In this document: positions 33,297 through 46,479 of the stretch, one piece after another | How the letters are laid out: each line of letters starts with the position of its first letter | Numbering within the stretch: position 1 is the first letter of the stretch | Assembly: GCA_902806565.1 (NCBI GenBank) | Contig: CADCXA010000042.1 | Location: 186,001-250,000, forward strand | Origin: Hypoxylon rubiginosum | Lineage: Eukaryota > Ascomycota > Sordariomycetes > Xylariales > Hypoxylaceae | Length of the DNA: 64,000 nucleotides | Direction: 5' to 3' | The notes under the pieces: generated by a model | Seen by the model: the letters and a program-made list of their open reading frames with translations, nothing else | Databases searched by the model: none | What the model was told of the DNA's origin: nothing | Position numbers and translations under genes: made by a program

Positions 33297-36200
33297 TCAG
33301 TGCTTCTTGAACCGGCGGAGCAAGCCCGTGAACGGGTTCCTGCCGCGGAAGCGCAGGTACGTGGCGAAGTAGACGACGGCGTAGTTGAAGACGATGTAGG
33401 CGCACACGATGCCGAAGTCGCGCCAGATGTTGGTGTAGTACACGCTGAACTGGTCGCCGAACTCGTCGCCCGTGCTGTACTGGCAGTACTGGCAGAAGTC
33501 GGGGAACGTGGCCTTGGGGTTGTCCACGTACCCGCCCATCGGGAGGCTGTACCTGTCCGTTATACTCTCGGAGCCGCTAACGCTGTCCGTCCCGTTCATG
33601 ATGTACGACAGGCAGGTCGAGCCGTCGTTGGGCGGCTGGAACCGCGCGAACTCGGACGGCTTGCAGTTGACGGGCTGCTCGTGGATGGCCGTCGCCAGGA
33701 AGGCCTCCAGCAGGTAGTGGAAGGGCGTGAGCCAGTACATCCACGAGCGCCAGAAGTACGGGAGCTGCCCCGCCGGCACAACTACACCGCAGAAGGAGAC
33801 GACGAAGAGGAAGAATAGGGGGACGAATAAGCTGGCTAGCAGCTCGTTGGGGCTGAAGGCCGCGATGGCCTGGCCGAAGCCGACGTAGAACAGCTCGAAC
33901 AGCATGATGCACAGGAAGATGAAGCCCGACCGGAAGCCGAGAAGGTGAGATCCGCCGATTCCCCACCACCAGCAGTTGTAGTAGATGGCACCCGCCACGA
34001 TAGCGTACGGGATTTCTACCAGCACCGCTGCCGTGGTCCACGCAAACCATGAATAGATCTTGGCGTTATTCTCGCGGGATTGGAAAATGTTTCGCGAGTT
34101 GATGAAGACAGGCTGGAGCTGTTGGATTAAAGGGGGTGAGATGGTGAGATTCATGAAGATCGTGAACAGTCGAGATTGCATGTCGATGCTGGCAAACCCT
34201 AGCTTCCAGAATGTGAAGGTATTAAACAGACCGGTAAATATGTGCAGGATCATCTTGCCCATGATGTAGTTCGGCGTTCTCCAGTAAGCGATGAAGGACC
34301 GCTTGACGACCGCTGACGTTTGGGTCCATATAGGCATAGCATACTCGCGATCGTCCTGGATATTCTTGGAGTGCTCAACGTGACGGCGGCCCTCAATCAT
34401 TTGTCCCATCTCCTTGGTTTGCTCCTGGAAGTTCTTGGACTGTTGCCAGGTATCGCCCCAGTCCTGGCCTTCGTAATCTGGATTCCCTGCTCCGATAACT
34501 TCCAGCATCCATTCCGCCGGGTTGGCATCTGAGGGACACTCAAAGCCACCGTTGGATTCAAAGTACTTGATCAGCTTTTCGCTGTCCTTTCCGAGTTCGC
34601 CGGCGTATACAACACGACCTCCTGACTTGAGCAAGATGAGCTCGTCAAAATTCTCGAATAGCACAGCGGAAGGCTGGTGAATGGTACAAAGGATAGCCTG
34701 ACCAGCATCAGCTAGCTTTCGCAAGAATCTGACGATGTTGAAAGCCGCGCCTGAGTCGAGACCGGATGTGGGCTCGTCCAAGAACATTAGCAACTCGGGC
34801 TTTGACGCAAGTTCGACACCAATGGTGAGCCTCTTCCGCTGTTCCGCGTTGAGACCCTCTCCAACGCTTCCAATGGTCGCTCCGGCTATGTCTTGCATCT
34901 CAAGAAGCTCAATAATCGTTTCGCAGTAAGCATACTTCTCACTGGTGGGAACTTCTTTCGGTTGGCGGAGCAGCGCAGAGAATTGCAGCGCCTCGCGAAC
35001 GGTTGCGGTTGGCTCGTGGATGTCAAGCTGTTCAGCAAAGCCAGTAGCTCGCTGGAACGACTTCGGAAGAGGCCTTCCATCTACGAGAAAGTCACCTGTG
35101 ACAACACCAAAATTGATTCTGCATAGGTATTAAATTAGCATGCAATACGTTGAATGGATTAGCACAATATCTCACCTCTGAGCTAGAGTATTTAGCAGCG
35201 TAGTTTTTCCAGCTCCGGAAGCTCCCATAAGAGCCGTTAACTTGCCAGGTCGAACAAAGCCCTGCACGTTCTGCAGCAGCTTCCTCTCTCCGCCCTGGTA
35301 GGGAATTGTGTAGTTGACATCTTGGAAAGTGAAGACGGTTTCGTTCTTTGCTACAGTTCTCATAGCTTCGTCGTTTCGAATTTCTTGCTCCTCGGAATCC
35401 TTATGGGTGGGCATGATCTTCTCCCCGATTTGACCGGATTCTTCATCGCTATTGCCACCCTTGCGACCACCAGTCTCGATAGACTTTTGGACATGCTTAG
35501 GTACTTGACCTCGCTGGAATACCGTCACTGCGGCGCCTCCGGCGTTGGGCTTCATCCTTTCCATACCGAACATTGCTATGGCCAGGAAGAAAAGGAAGAA
35601 AGCGCAGAGGAAACCGACGTTTCTCCAGAGGTGAGAGCGTCTGTAGCTAAAAGAGGCGTTAATATAGCTAGAGCCAAGCACAGCCGTTTCGCCGGGGATG
35701 GAGCCTGCTAATGAGCATGACTGATACTGGTGATCCGCATTTGGAAGATCAGGGACGAGATACGGCGTGTCCAGACAACTCAAGGACAGATTATAGAATT
35801 CGTTGGACATGAGACATTCGAATCCATACTGGAGCCAGTTAATCCATCTCAGCCAACTGAACCACGGATGCATCGAAGAGGGCGGTATTAGGTAGCCAGT
35901 GTAGACAATGATGATCTGAATTGCAACACCAGTGACCTTGGTAGCATCGTCCAGGGTTTTGAAAAGGGACGAGACCGCACGGAAAAAGGCATACGTCGTC
36001 ATCGTAACAAGCCAGAGGATCAGAATTGAGATGAAGAACTGAGATGGAGTGGCAGAAAGCCCTGCCATCCAGTAGATGATAACATCAAACAGCACGACCT
36101 GGATGAGAACTAACGGGACGTCCACGAGGGTTTGCGCAAGTGTAAATGCGGCAGGCCGGTAGAAAGAGAAGTTTTTGTGCTTGAGTAAGATGGGCTTGGA

Positions 36201-38126
36201 TTGGAATGCGGCAGTCTGTTCAGCAAGAGCCAACAGCGCATTGAAGAGCAGGATGAAGAACAGCACACCACCTCGGGTAAATGCGCCAGCTGCTGTTTTG
36301 GGGAGATTGTAGAATAAACTTCCAACGATGAGACCCTGGAAGACGATACCACCCCATTTACCATATAAAGAAGCCCTATCACCCATCATGATTTGCGCTT
36401 GACGTTTAGTAAGAGCCATCACTTGTTCGGGGAAGGATATCGTGTAGTTCTTCTTCTGGGTCTTTTTCGACATATGTTCAATCCGGTTCTGTCGCTGCTC
36501 TTCGAGTTGGGCTTCGTAATCCGCTATATCTTCCAGGTTGCTCTGGTACGCTTCGCTCTTCCTGTAGACGTCGGCGAAGTCTTGAGCTGACCGCGGGATG
36601 CGATCTTCCCAGCCTGGCCGAATGCTGCGCTCGTGGGGATCGGTAACGGACGTGAGGAAGTCGGCAGTGGTCCAACGTTCCGGGCAGTCGAATCCGAGAT
36701 CGAGGAAATATTGCTTAGCACGATCAGACGGGCCGTAGTACAGGCATTTGCCGTCGTCAATCAACAACACTTTATCGACAAGCTTGTACAAAGACTCTCC
36801 GGCTTGGTATAGTGAAACGGCAGTCGACACATGAGCCATGTTCGTAAGGGCTCGCAGTGACTGGACATACTCCAAGGCGGTAGAGGCATCCAAACCCTTA
36901 CTCGAGTTATCCCAGCCTTGAACGCTGGCTCGGGTAATGAGGGCTTCGGCGATACTAACACGCTTGCGCTCTCCGCCTGAAACACCTCGGATATATTCGT
37001 CGCCGACTTTGGTGTCCATGGTGTGTTCGATCCATAACAGCTTTGCAGCTACTCTGAGAAATTCCTTCACGTAGTCCTCTCTGCTCTCTCCTTCCATCCG
37101 AGACTCCTTTCCGGGAGTGCGAGTCCGAAGAGCAAAGGTCAGCGTGTTCCTAACGGTCAGTGTAGCGTAATGTAAATCATCTTCTGGATTGTAGATAATC
37201 TCGCCCCTGAAATTCTTGGCCATTTCCTTCGCATCCGCGCCACCATACGTCACATCACCAACGACGTCTACAAAACCCGCTCGCTGGTTGCAGAACGTCT
37301 TTAGGAACGTCGTGCAACCAGAACCCGGTCGACCGAGCACGAGTAGCATTTCTCCGGGTCGGACGCAGCCATCGAAGTTACTCAGGAGCTCTCTAACGGG
37401 CGGCTTCGCAGTCGCGGCTTTGGGACCTTTGGTTAATAGGTTCTTTAGGAATCTCGGTAAGCCTAGAAAGATATCGCCAACGGTAGGTTGTAAGCTCGCT
37501 CCGAGGCCAGCTCCCTTGACTGTAAGATTGCGAAAGATGACACCGGAATGCCTTGTCTGCTCCTCCTCGCTGTTCTGTTGACGAGCCTGACCAAACATGC
37601 GTGACATAAGTCGTTCGATCTCATCGTGTTCGTCCTGAGACTCGGCGTTGGAGGCCGCACTACGGCGGTTCGATAGGACCCGGAGAATCTCATCTTCACT
37701 CCTGGGGACGCTCTGCCTACGCTGAGGCTTTTGTTGATCTGTTGTCGATTTAATTGGTGCGAATCGGGGTTCCACCTCCGTTTGTTCGGACTCATCGGAA
37801 GACGAGTCTCCCGCACTAATATTCGCCGGCGGAACAGCGACAGTCTGTCTAGAGGAAGACGGGGTGGAAAATGCAGCGCTGGTGCCATCAACGTATGCAT
37901 TGTTTAGACCATCGTAGTGGCTAGAGGTGAATGTGCTACCACCGAGAGTATGCGACCTGACGGCGGACGTAGTAGAGGTTTCCCGATGGGCAGTAAGTGG
38001 AATCTCTCGACTAGCTGCAGGCGGAGCTGTGGGATGGTAAGGGACCGAATAGGTCGAAGAGGAGGGCGTCTCAGGAAACCCACCAGGCACGAATGTGTCT
38101 GCTGGAGAGGGTTTATCACCGTCCAT
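33297..38126 (-). CDS. PDR-type (ABC-G) full-size ABC transporter, 1590 aa, two exons
   Basis: Exons 38126-35176 and 35118-33297 (4773 nt); a 57-nt intron splits the Arg codon in LAQR-INFG. The order is NBD1-TMD1-NBD2-TMD2, as in yeast Pdr5/Cdr1 and filamentous-fungal drug pumps. NBD1: GRPGSGCTTFLKT (about 265, Cys replacing the Walker A Lys as is normal for this family), VSGGERKRVSIAEAL and a degenerate Walker B with WDNSSKGLD. NBD2: GASGAGKTTLLNTLAQ (about 968), LNAEQRKRLTIGVEL and LLMFLDEPTSGLDS. Each TMD shows about six hydrophobic segments, and TMD2 ends with a loop of cysteines and NGTDS glycosylation-like sites. The N-terminal 150 residues are Ser/Thr-rich and disordered. It likely exports azoles, plant defence compounds or secondary metabolites at the plasma membrane; the substrate is not deducible. 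Confidence 0.96.
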
Positions 38127-41100
38127 CTTGACTTAGATGAAACTTCAACAGGCCCGGGAGGGCGGGCAGGGCGGGATACACGGCTCGTTCACGCACACAG
38201 GTTTTGCAGGAAAATGAAGAAGAATCTATGTATACAGCATTGTAGGAGTCGAGAGTGTCTGTCTTATCTCTGAGGAGAGAATGTAAAATACATTAGGCAG
38301 GTCAACAGCAGCAAACCAGAACGGCAAAAGCAACAAAGAAATGGAATTAAGAGCCATCGGAAACCGGGCATGTCTTGGAATGCGGGTCGGACTTCGGGCT
38401 CGAACAGTAGACGACATGATGGTAGTACAAGCAGAAAATAATAGCAATGACTAGCAGCGGTTGAGAGACCGAGTCGGGACAGGCGCGAATGATGCGGCTT
38501 GCAGAGCGCAGACCTAGGATAAGCCTCGCAGGGAAGAGAAAAGAGGTGCGTTGGGAAAAAGGAGCAATCCGATAAGTCCTAATTCGACGCCATCTATCGA
38601 AGTGTCAAGCCGCAAGGTGGATCCCTGTGGAGGTTATGGAGGGTGATGATGTCAAGGATTCGCCGTCCGATTGGGGACCGAATGGGAATTATCAGACGGC
38701 AACCCTGCCTGCCCTGCCTGCCTGCCTACATCCTGCCTACACCGTCCAATCCTTAGCGAGCAAAGCTGACAAAAAGGGTCTATTTCCTTTCCCGTCAGAT
38801 CGGGTAAGAACATTTAAACAATCTACGCTAGTCGGAGGTCGGTCACTTTAACCTCCCGCTCGATCCATCTTTGATCCATCTTAACGCACGTCCTCTTAGA
38901 GGTTAGAGGTTAGAGGTTTGCCATCTCTCCCAGCACTCCCCATGTTTTCTCTCCGTCCCGGTACCTATTTTCTCACTACCGGTACAAGATGGCATCTAGT
39001 TACAGCACGTGGCTATCCGTTACATGCGTTTGTGTCTGTGTTTGTATTGGCTATTTTCTAACTTTGTTTTCGCCTCCCAAGTTATGTCTCAGTGTTATAT
39101 TAAACGACCACTTTTATAGAACACTATCCATTCTAATATTTTACACTCTATGACGCCATTACTCTCATAATGTGTTGGGACTAATAACACTACTAAGAGT
39201 GTCGATGTCATGTCTGCATGTCCTGTAGTTGTATAATTAAATCTGCATCCCTTTCTACGATGATCAGCTGTCCTCGCAGTCTCGATCCATCAGATACACC
39301 ATGGCCAAGATTTGTACATATATCTCGATTCTCGACCCAGCAGCAACCCGCAAGCTAACTACCAAAAAGGAGTCCGTAAACATGGAAGGAATTCTTACAT
39401 TCGAATTCAGAGACTCATTCCAGTAATTGCTAGTCATTAAGTAAGAGAGATTTCGGTCCCCGTACGTACCCCGGAGGATTCCCGGTCTAGACCAGGTAGA
39501 CCAAATTGCCTTATCGGGCTTGTCTTATCCGTTGGGTAGTCCGGTTACACGGCGCAGCCACACGCATCTTACACATCTTACACCGTACATAAAGGCTGAC
39601 TAGAGCAAGATTGTTCGAGACTTTCTAACTGGCTCTCGAAAATAATGCCTCGCAATGTTCTAATGGATGTGTTCGCCCGGCGCTCAAACGGAATTCCGAG
39701 AGCGGGCTGATTAGTAAAAGCTCTTGACTCTACTACCTTAGGTACCTGTCTATTACGTGCTCGCCCTAAGAGCCTGAGAGCCCACCACGGAGATAAGTAA
39801 AATTAGACCGCGTTAGACTACACGAATAGTAGGTTAGTATTGCAACAAAGGCTTGATCCAGTTGCCAAAAATTACACGTGTTCAGCGGGTTTCGTGGACA
39901 TATAACATGGCTGTATCCCTACTAGTTAGAATCGCGTCTTCTCTCTGTTGTCGTGAGCATAAAGTCTGGACCTCATTTGTAATCCCCTACGCCCATCACA
40001 ATAACACAGAAAACAACAGTATACATCGTTTCCCGTCACCACCTCGTATTCCTTTGTTCTGCCCCCTTTTCTATCCTCATTGGGCATTCTTTGTATAAAT
40101 CATACTTCGATGCCGAGAATAATCCACACAACTTAACATCAATCCAAGTTCTACGCGTAATATCATGAGACAACAACTAGGTACGTAAGTTGGAAGGCAC
40201 AAAGATAGAAGGTGTCTATAGCTGCTGCAAAGGTACATGAACTATGCCGTCCTTTTGCAACTACCGTATTCGATGCTTGATACTCGAGGCACATTACAAG
40301 GAGATAGGTATATTTCAAAAGCTACTGGAATGAGAGGTGCTCAACCTCTCTTGTTAATATGTCTAGCAAGGATTGAGTTCGACTTCTATTTCCCTGATGT
40401 TTGTACTATATCAAGGCTTAATGTCTTCTCGTCTACAAAGGGAAAATGTATTCTGTTGATACACAACGCTAGTCGCTCGATGGACGATCCTGTTATCCGA
40501 TGTAAGGATCTACATTAGCGGTTGAAATTATCTACTCTACAACGGATGTGTCTTCGGTCCTTTCCCAAGCATCAGGGTGCCATTTGGAGAGCAGCAGATA
40601 AATGAACGGATATTGTTAAGGTCACTTCGATAATCTTAAAAGATGAATTCTGCAGCGTTGTATGCTCATCGTAGGACTTACGCAGCAGTAGCTGTATGGA
40701 TAACAGAAGGTAGATAAGTACGGTATTGGATGGACGCGTATCGTTACACCTTCCTATCCCACAGGAGATGAACAGTACTCTAGACGTCTAGTCGTAGCAA
40801 GGGTATACACACCTGGTAGTTCAAACCGCGCCAGTCACCACCTCGGGGAGCTTAGGTTTCACCAGCCCTACGAGGATTTGTTGCAGTAGTACGACAGCAC
40901 GGATATGAATTCGGCGCCGTAGCAAGTTTGCATGCTACAACCTTAAATCCAATAAATTCCTACAGTACCGAATAAGGGGTGGTCTTCTGTGTAAGGTGAA
41001 GAACATCTGCCGAGAACGTCAATCGCCAGGACCGAGTCAGGGGTAAGAGCACTTATGATGACACCCACTTTGACTCGAAGAATCTCTGTGGTGTAGGCGA

Positions 41101-41634
41101 TCCATGACAACCTAAGCTGATAGGAGCGTAACCCGAATACTTGATTGCCTCACGAGGGTTACTTCGCTGGCCGATGGTGCAACTATACCGTCCTCTAAAG
41201 AGCTGAAAGCTATAGAGGACCTGCCGGGGTTCTAGCTCTTCGGTTCCTGACCCCTGGGACGGAGGTTAGCCGTGTTGGTCTAGATAAGGGGCTAGGTTTG
41301 GAAGACGATAGGCTTCAGGTGTCTTAGATGTGTATGCCTAGATACCCGTAGCCATTTTTGCTATCAGGTTGATAGCTCCTCGCCCAACAATGTCGCTGTT
41401 TATGCGCCCTGTAGTTTGCGTCGTGACACCAAGCCAGTAAGTAGCCTTTGCCACATCTACCTAAAAATACGGCCGACTGCAGCGCGGCCCCAAGACTGAA
41501 ACGAAACAATCGGCCGTTGTGCTACTTCGGAGAGGCGTACAAGCAAGACTAGGTGATGTTACAGTAGCTCACAGTTTCAGGACGGTATACGGTTCTGGAA
41601 GCGGACGGACGGGGCCGCACCCATCAAGGTGGTA

Positions 41635-41787
41635 ACATAGACGTGTACTATGTAGGACGACCTGATGAAGACCTCTCGACAACCCTCCATTCGTCGAAGG
41701 GGGAGCCGGTTCGACGGAACGAATCAGGAGAGCCGCCTCCTAATTCGTTCGACGACTTTGAGCCCGACCGGGATCTCCAGCTCCCGG
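41635..41787. repeat. Cluster of four successive hairpins
   Basis: ACATAG/CTATGT (41635-41653, 7-nt loop), CGTCGAA/TTCGACG (41692-41716, 11-nt loop), then directly adjacent GAACGAAT-C-AGGAG / CTCCT-A-ATTCGTTC (41717-41750, 13 of 14 pairs, 6-nt loop), then CCGGGA/TCCCGG (41768-41787, 8-nt loop). The GC-rich segment stands in gene-free DNA. Confidence 0.65.
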
Positions 41788-44681
41788 GCCCTTGGCTTCT
41801 TCTACACCTGATGTCGTGCATTGTCCAGATCGGGGGCACTCGAACTAGCTTAGCTCAGTTGACGTACACGAGACTTCCTACCTTGATAATCCGTTCCTAT
41901 GTATTGGCAAAATGTCACCCTGCAATAACCCAAAATCGTCGCCGCTTTTCCCTACCGGTTAGCCAGCTACGGAATAGGAGCTAGACTGCTGAGTAAGTTG
42001 GCGATAAAAGACTGCGCCGCTCCGTGCCGCCTCTCGCGCTTGGCTGGCTGCCGTGACATTTCTAAAAAGGAAAAAAACGGCGGAGTAAAACGCGCCTCGG
42101 TGTCGAATGATGAGTTGTTTAAAATCGGCGTGCATATCATCATAAAAACTTTTCGTACAACATCTGATATCTGACATATAGGGGGGCGCGCTACGAGGTA
42201 GGTATGTGCTGCAGTTACCATGCCGCGGGTGCTGCCGCGTGCATGCGCTTGCGCGTCCCCTCTTCACCACCGCGTATGCGGGACCGCAGAAGCGGGAAAC
42301 CTTAGAAAGGCGATGGGCGTTACGTCCAACCGGTTTTTTAAGCCGCGTTAAAATTTGACAGCAATCCTTCGTCATTATGTAAGGTGTATGTAACCCGTGG
42401 TAAGCCGTCCAAACCGTGGGGTTAGGTGACAGATTTGGCATAATGTCGGGACCGTAGTGTTGGAAGTTGTGGTTGAGCTTCACGGTTGGGTGACTTGAAT
42501 GGTACGCAACGAGTCATGTAAAATGTCTCTGGCGACAGTGACTGAATGAGTGGGAGGTTGGGTGCAACGCTACGACTACGACTACGAAGCTGAAACACTC
42601 AAGTCCTACGGTCTTCTGACTGATATTGTAATATCGACGTAGGTGGCGAAAGAAGTTGAGCGTGAGGTTCGTATAGGATGCCATGTAGGAGTCTACCCTA
42701 AGGTCTATAAAGGGGTAAATAGCCCATTAGTAATATCTGACTGAATACCTATACTGCATCAACCTAGATGGTTCGTATCAACATGAGGCCTTTTCTTATT
42801 TGTTTATTTAAAGACGCCATCGAATTTCTTGCCTGTGGTGATTTATCTTACTAGGTACCATAACGGTATATGTAGTCTCATGCGAAGCTCTTCCTACGCT
42901 ACTGCACAGAATGGCCGGACGTTATTAATGTAGACGATCCATCTGGGCTCGAAACGAAACACATCTGCACAAGGCGACTAGGATCTATCGCCCCACAGAG
43001 TAGGGCAGACATCCTATCTGCAGCTGTATCTTGCTTCTGTAACCCAATGCAGATAAACTCTATGAATACCTAAGCAGGACATGAAACACCAAGTACCTGC
43101 GTTGAGATCCCTCGAGCTGCAGTAAGAGACGCAAAGGGTGCATCCTGCATATCTGCTCGTATAGATCCTGATTGTACGACCTAAAACCCCATAGAACGGC
43201 TGACGATGGAACCAAAGGTCCAAGGCATACGCCGAAACTCCCCTGGTAGTATTTGGCGATACAATTATAGTAGCCCAGATGATAAGCAAAGGGTGCCGGG
43301 TGATGATAGAGCAGTATTGGCCGTTGAAAAAATCAAGATGCGTTGCTGCGGCGAGTTTCGAAAGCCCGTCAAGTCTTTCGTGGCTGCACGATCACGTTGA
43401 CAGGCGTCTAAGAGCCAATGTGAACAAGCCGAGAGGTAGAAAAGAGTACAGTATCATTGAAGGTAGGCATGCTGACGCAGGCACATGGGCTCTTACAGAT
43501 GAGAAATCTCGCTTTTTTCGTTTTTCGTTTGTAAGTCGCTTACAATTTGGCCACATGTATGCAAAGGAACGGCGACGCACGTGAAAGTTACCCAGGCAAT
43601 CCCACGCCGTTCTCTAGACGCAGTTGGGTAGCATAGGTGGGATTAAGGATTTAGGGATTTGAGCCTGCACATTTGCCCCGTGGCGGCAGGCAGGCAAGAG
43701 TCGATTCGCCGCTCGTGGAACGGCTGTAACGGGGATATCAATACCATTCATTCGGGTATCGTCCACGTCGATGCGGGTGTTATTCATTCCCCGGGTCCCC
43801 GTGTTCAGCAACACTCTGCGTGTAGAAGATGTCGTTAAAATTAAGCCAGCCAATGAGATGGGTAGCAGAGGAAAGATGAAAAAGGCACGTAATGCTATAA
43901 ATAAGTAACTCGCGTCAGTTCAGAGGTAGCGTCCCAGTACTACCTACCCAGGTAGCTAACCGAAATACCCGAACGACTCTAGAAGTCGAGAATTCTGCGT
44001 GGCGTGGCATGGTTGTAATCGTTTCCTGGGGGCGTATTGGGGTTAACCGGAGAAACTTGGAGGTCACCGCAGTGGGGGACTGCCCAGAGACGAACCCCAA
44101 ATGTTCGATGTCTCTACTTCGTACCTCGACAAACCAAGACAGGGGAAACAGAGAGGAAGACAGGAACAGAAGCATTCGAATATTCCATGCTTCTAGCTGT
44201 AAATTCTGGTACGCCGGGAAACCCGACACCGTACCAGACTTCAACGGCTTCAGCAGTTCATGATCTCCGCGTGCTAAAACTTCCGAATAGCAATCGACCG
44301 TCAGATCGACATGTCCTTGTGAACGGCACCAATGGTAATTACCTACATCGTAAGTACCTAGGTAGCTTGTATTACCTCATAAGGCGCTCCAATCAGCTAC
44401 GGTTCGCTTGCGGACCGTTCAGCTTATGCCAGGTTTGGACCTGAATAGTTAGGATAATCAGCCGTGGGCTTGCCGAAAAGGCGTCCATGAAACATGGGGT
44501 CCGGGCTTGAATACCTATGTAGGTAGCTGCGCCAAGCTGGACGTTGGCATCCAGGCATCGAGCTTAGACGCCGTTGAACCCTGGGGCCTTAGAGGGCTCG
44601 TCCTTAACCGACGACAAGGCTCATCGATGTTTTGCATCTCAGACAATCTCCGGCGAGACTACGGCAACGTCCTCACATTTT

Positions 44682-44700
44682 CGGGATGTTAAACATCCCG
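44682..44700. repeat. 19-bp inverted repeat (9 + 1 + 9)
   Basis: CGGGATGTT, one A, AACATCCCG, perfectly complementary arms in the gene desert. Same geometry as 9663-9681 but unrelated sequence. Confidence 0.75.
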
Positions 44701-46074
44701 TCGGGGCCATTCTGCTGATTGGAAGCCGTGGTTTCTTCAGTAATAAATCCTTGACGGCACCCTTTTCCTGTACGACCGAATAGGTAGCTAAAGGAATATA
44801 AGAGGCTGCCAATCAAAATGGCGAATTGACCAAACGCTGCTGATGGTGGGCTGGAGGAGCTGATGGCCCCAAGCTGTTTGGTGGTGTGGTGCCCCCAAAT
44901 TGGATCGTTTGGATCGTTTGGCTCGCGTTTGAAAAAGCGCGAGACGCCATGGTTGGCGTGTAATTGGGTGAAGGCATAATATGCCAGGTACCGAGGAAGT
45001 CTGCCGAAGGCTGAAAAAAGCGAATGATCTCTGGTTGCTTCTATGCAAAGGAGAATTCGGAGATGATAGAGAGGTCAAGTATACAACGCCGGGGAGATTT
45101 CAGGGGTCATCCGGAATGGAACGATCGATACAGGTAAGGTTATGTGATAAGTATGGATACGGTACGGTCCATTATTAGCGTTGGTTGTTTGGGTGAAACA
45201 AATGCAGTATTGGTGACGATAATCCGTTCAAGCACCTATACCTACCCGGCAGCATAGAATGGTATCTTCCGGAGTGACGAATTAACGATATGGCGTCATC
45301 TAGCGATATTCCACACTACCAGGGCCCAAGGTACTTCGTAAGATATCACTCACTTGAGGACATTGGGATTAGGGCCTGAATATCATGTTGCGGGCTATTA
45401 ATGCGAAGGAATAATTACCAAAACTCCGTGGCCTGGAATAGTCGTAGTCAATACAGTAACAGAGAGCTATTCCAGGTTCTGCTTCAGGCCATTTACCCCT
45501 GGATGAAATGCAGGCGTTGAACATGGGAGTGAACCTGGGAGATCATCACGCAGTAGTCGCAATCCTCAAAGCGTCGGCGTAACGTTGTGAGCCTGTAAGT
45601 TTTTGCGAGCCTAGATGCTAGAAGGATCAATTGGATTGATCTTATTTTGAAGACGCCCAGGGTAGCTGACGGGAATTTGCCCAGCACCCAATCCGATCTG
45701 ATCTAAGATCTGACCTCTAAGATATGAGGTAAGGTAAGGTTATAGGTACGAGACCTACCGTAGGCAGCCCAAGCCAGCAGCAAGGCAGCCAGCGGCCAAC
45801 AGCAAGGCAGCTAAGCTTGATAATAGCCTAAGATGCAGTAGGTAATAATTGCCCCTAATCTTTTCGAGTGCCGTGAATCGTGGATCGTGGACCGTGACAC
45901 CGTGGCCCCCCGATATGTCGTTATGTGAGTAATAACACCGGATGGTCCCTTTTTTAATCCTAACCTCTCATGCTGTTCGTGGAACAGATTTCCGCTAGTG
46001 TCATACTGCGAACCGGCCGCTAGCATGGGCATACATATGGCTCGTGGGTACGTAGTAATGGATCTGTTGGAGTT

Positions 46075-46108
46075 GAGAGAGTGAGAGAGAGTGAGAGAGA
46101 GTGAGAGG
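46075..46108. repeat. GA-rich microsatellite
   Basis: Repeats of GAGAGAGTGA in tandem, followed by GGTCAGAGA repeats. Simple-sequence DNA with no gene. Confidence 0.75.
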
Positions 46109-46452
46109 TCCACTCAGAGAGGTCAGAGAGGTCAGAGAGTAGCTCCATGTACCTAGGTACTTGCCCCACGTTTGAATTATCTGGAGCTAACATCTATTCC
46201 CTATCACCCTAGTGCGAATAGCGCCGGACGGCTTGAGCTTCGAGAGGGTTTTAGACCGGCAATAGTGTATCCAGTATGTTATAGGTACAAGTAGCGCTGG
46301 TAAATGATAACGTGCACTAGGTTTTATAATTATCTAAAAGCCCTTTTAATTTTTGACTGCTATTACAATGTAATAGAAAAAAATGAATTCCTATATTTTG
46401 CTATACCAATGAGAATAAAATTCGATAATTATTAATGACTCCGCCGATGAGG

Positions 46453-46479
46453 CGTTGTACCGGTACAGTACCAACAACG
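46453..46479. repeat. Nested hairpin in AT-rich patch
   Basis: CGTTGT (46453-46458) pairs with ACAACG (46474-46479) and encloses GGTAC-A-GTACC (46462-46472). The overlapping TGTACCGGTACA (46456-46467) is a perfect 12-bp palindrome. Confidence 0.65.

Noticed and set aside
41959..42483. 174-codon minus-strand ORF
   Set aside because: Composition looks random (many Cys, His and Arg mixed), no domain, no leader context, no exon structure.
44037..44444. 135-codon plus-strand ORF
   Set aside because: No coding character and it overlaps other equally weak frames.
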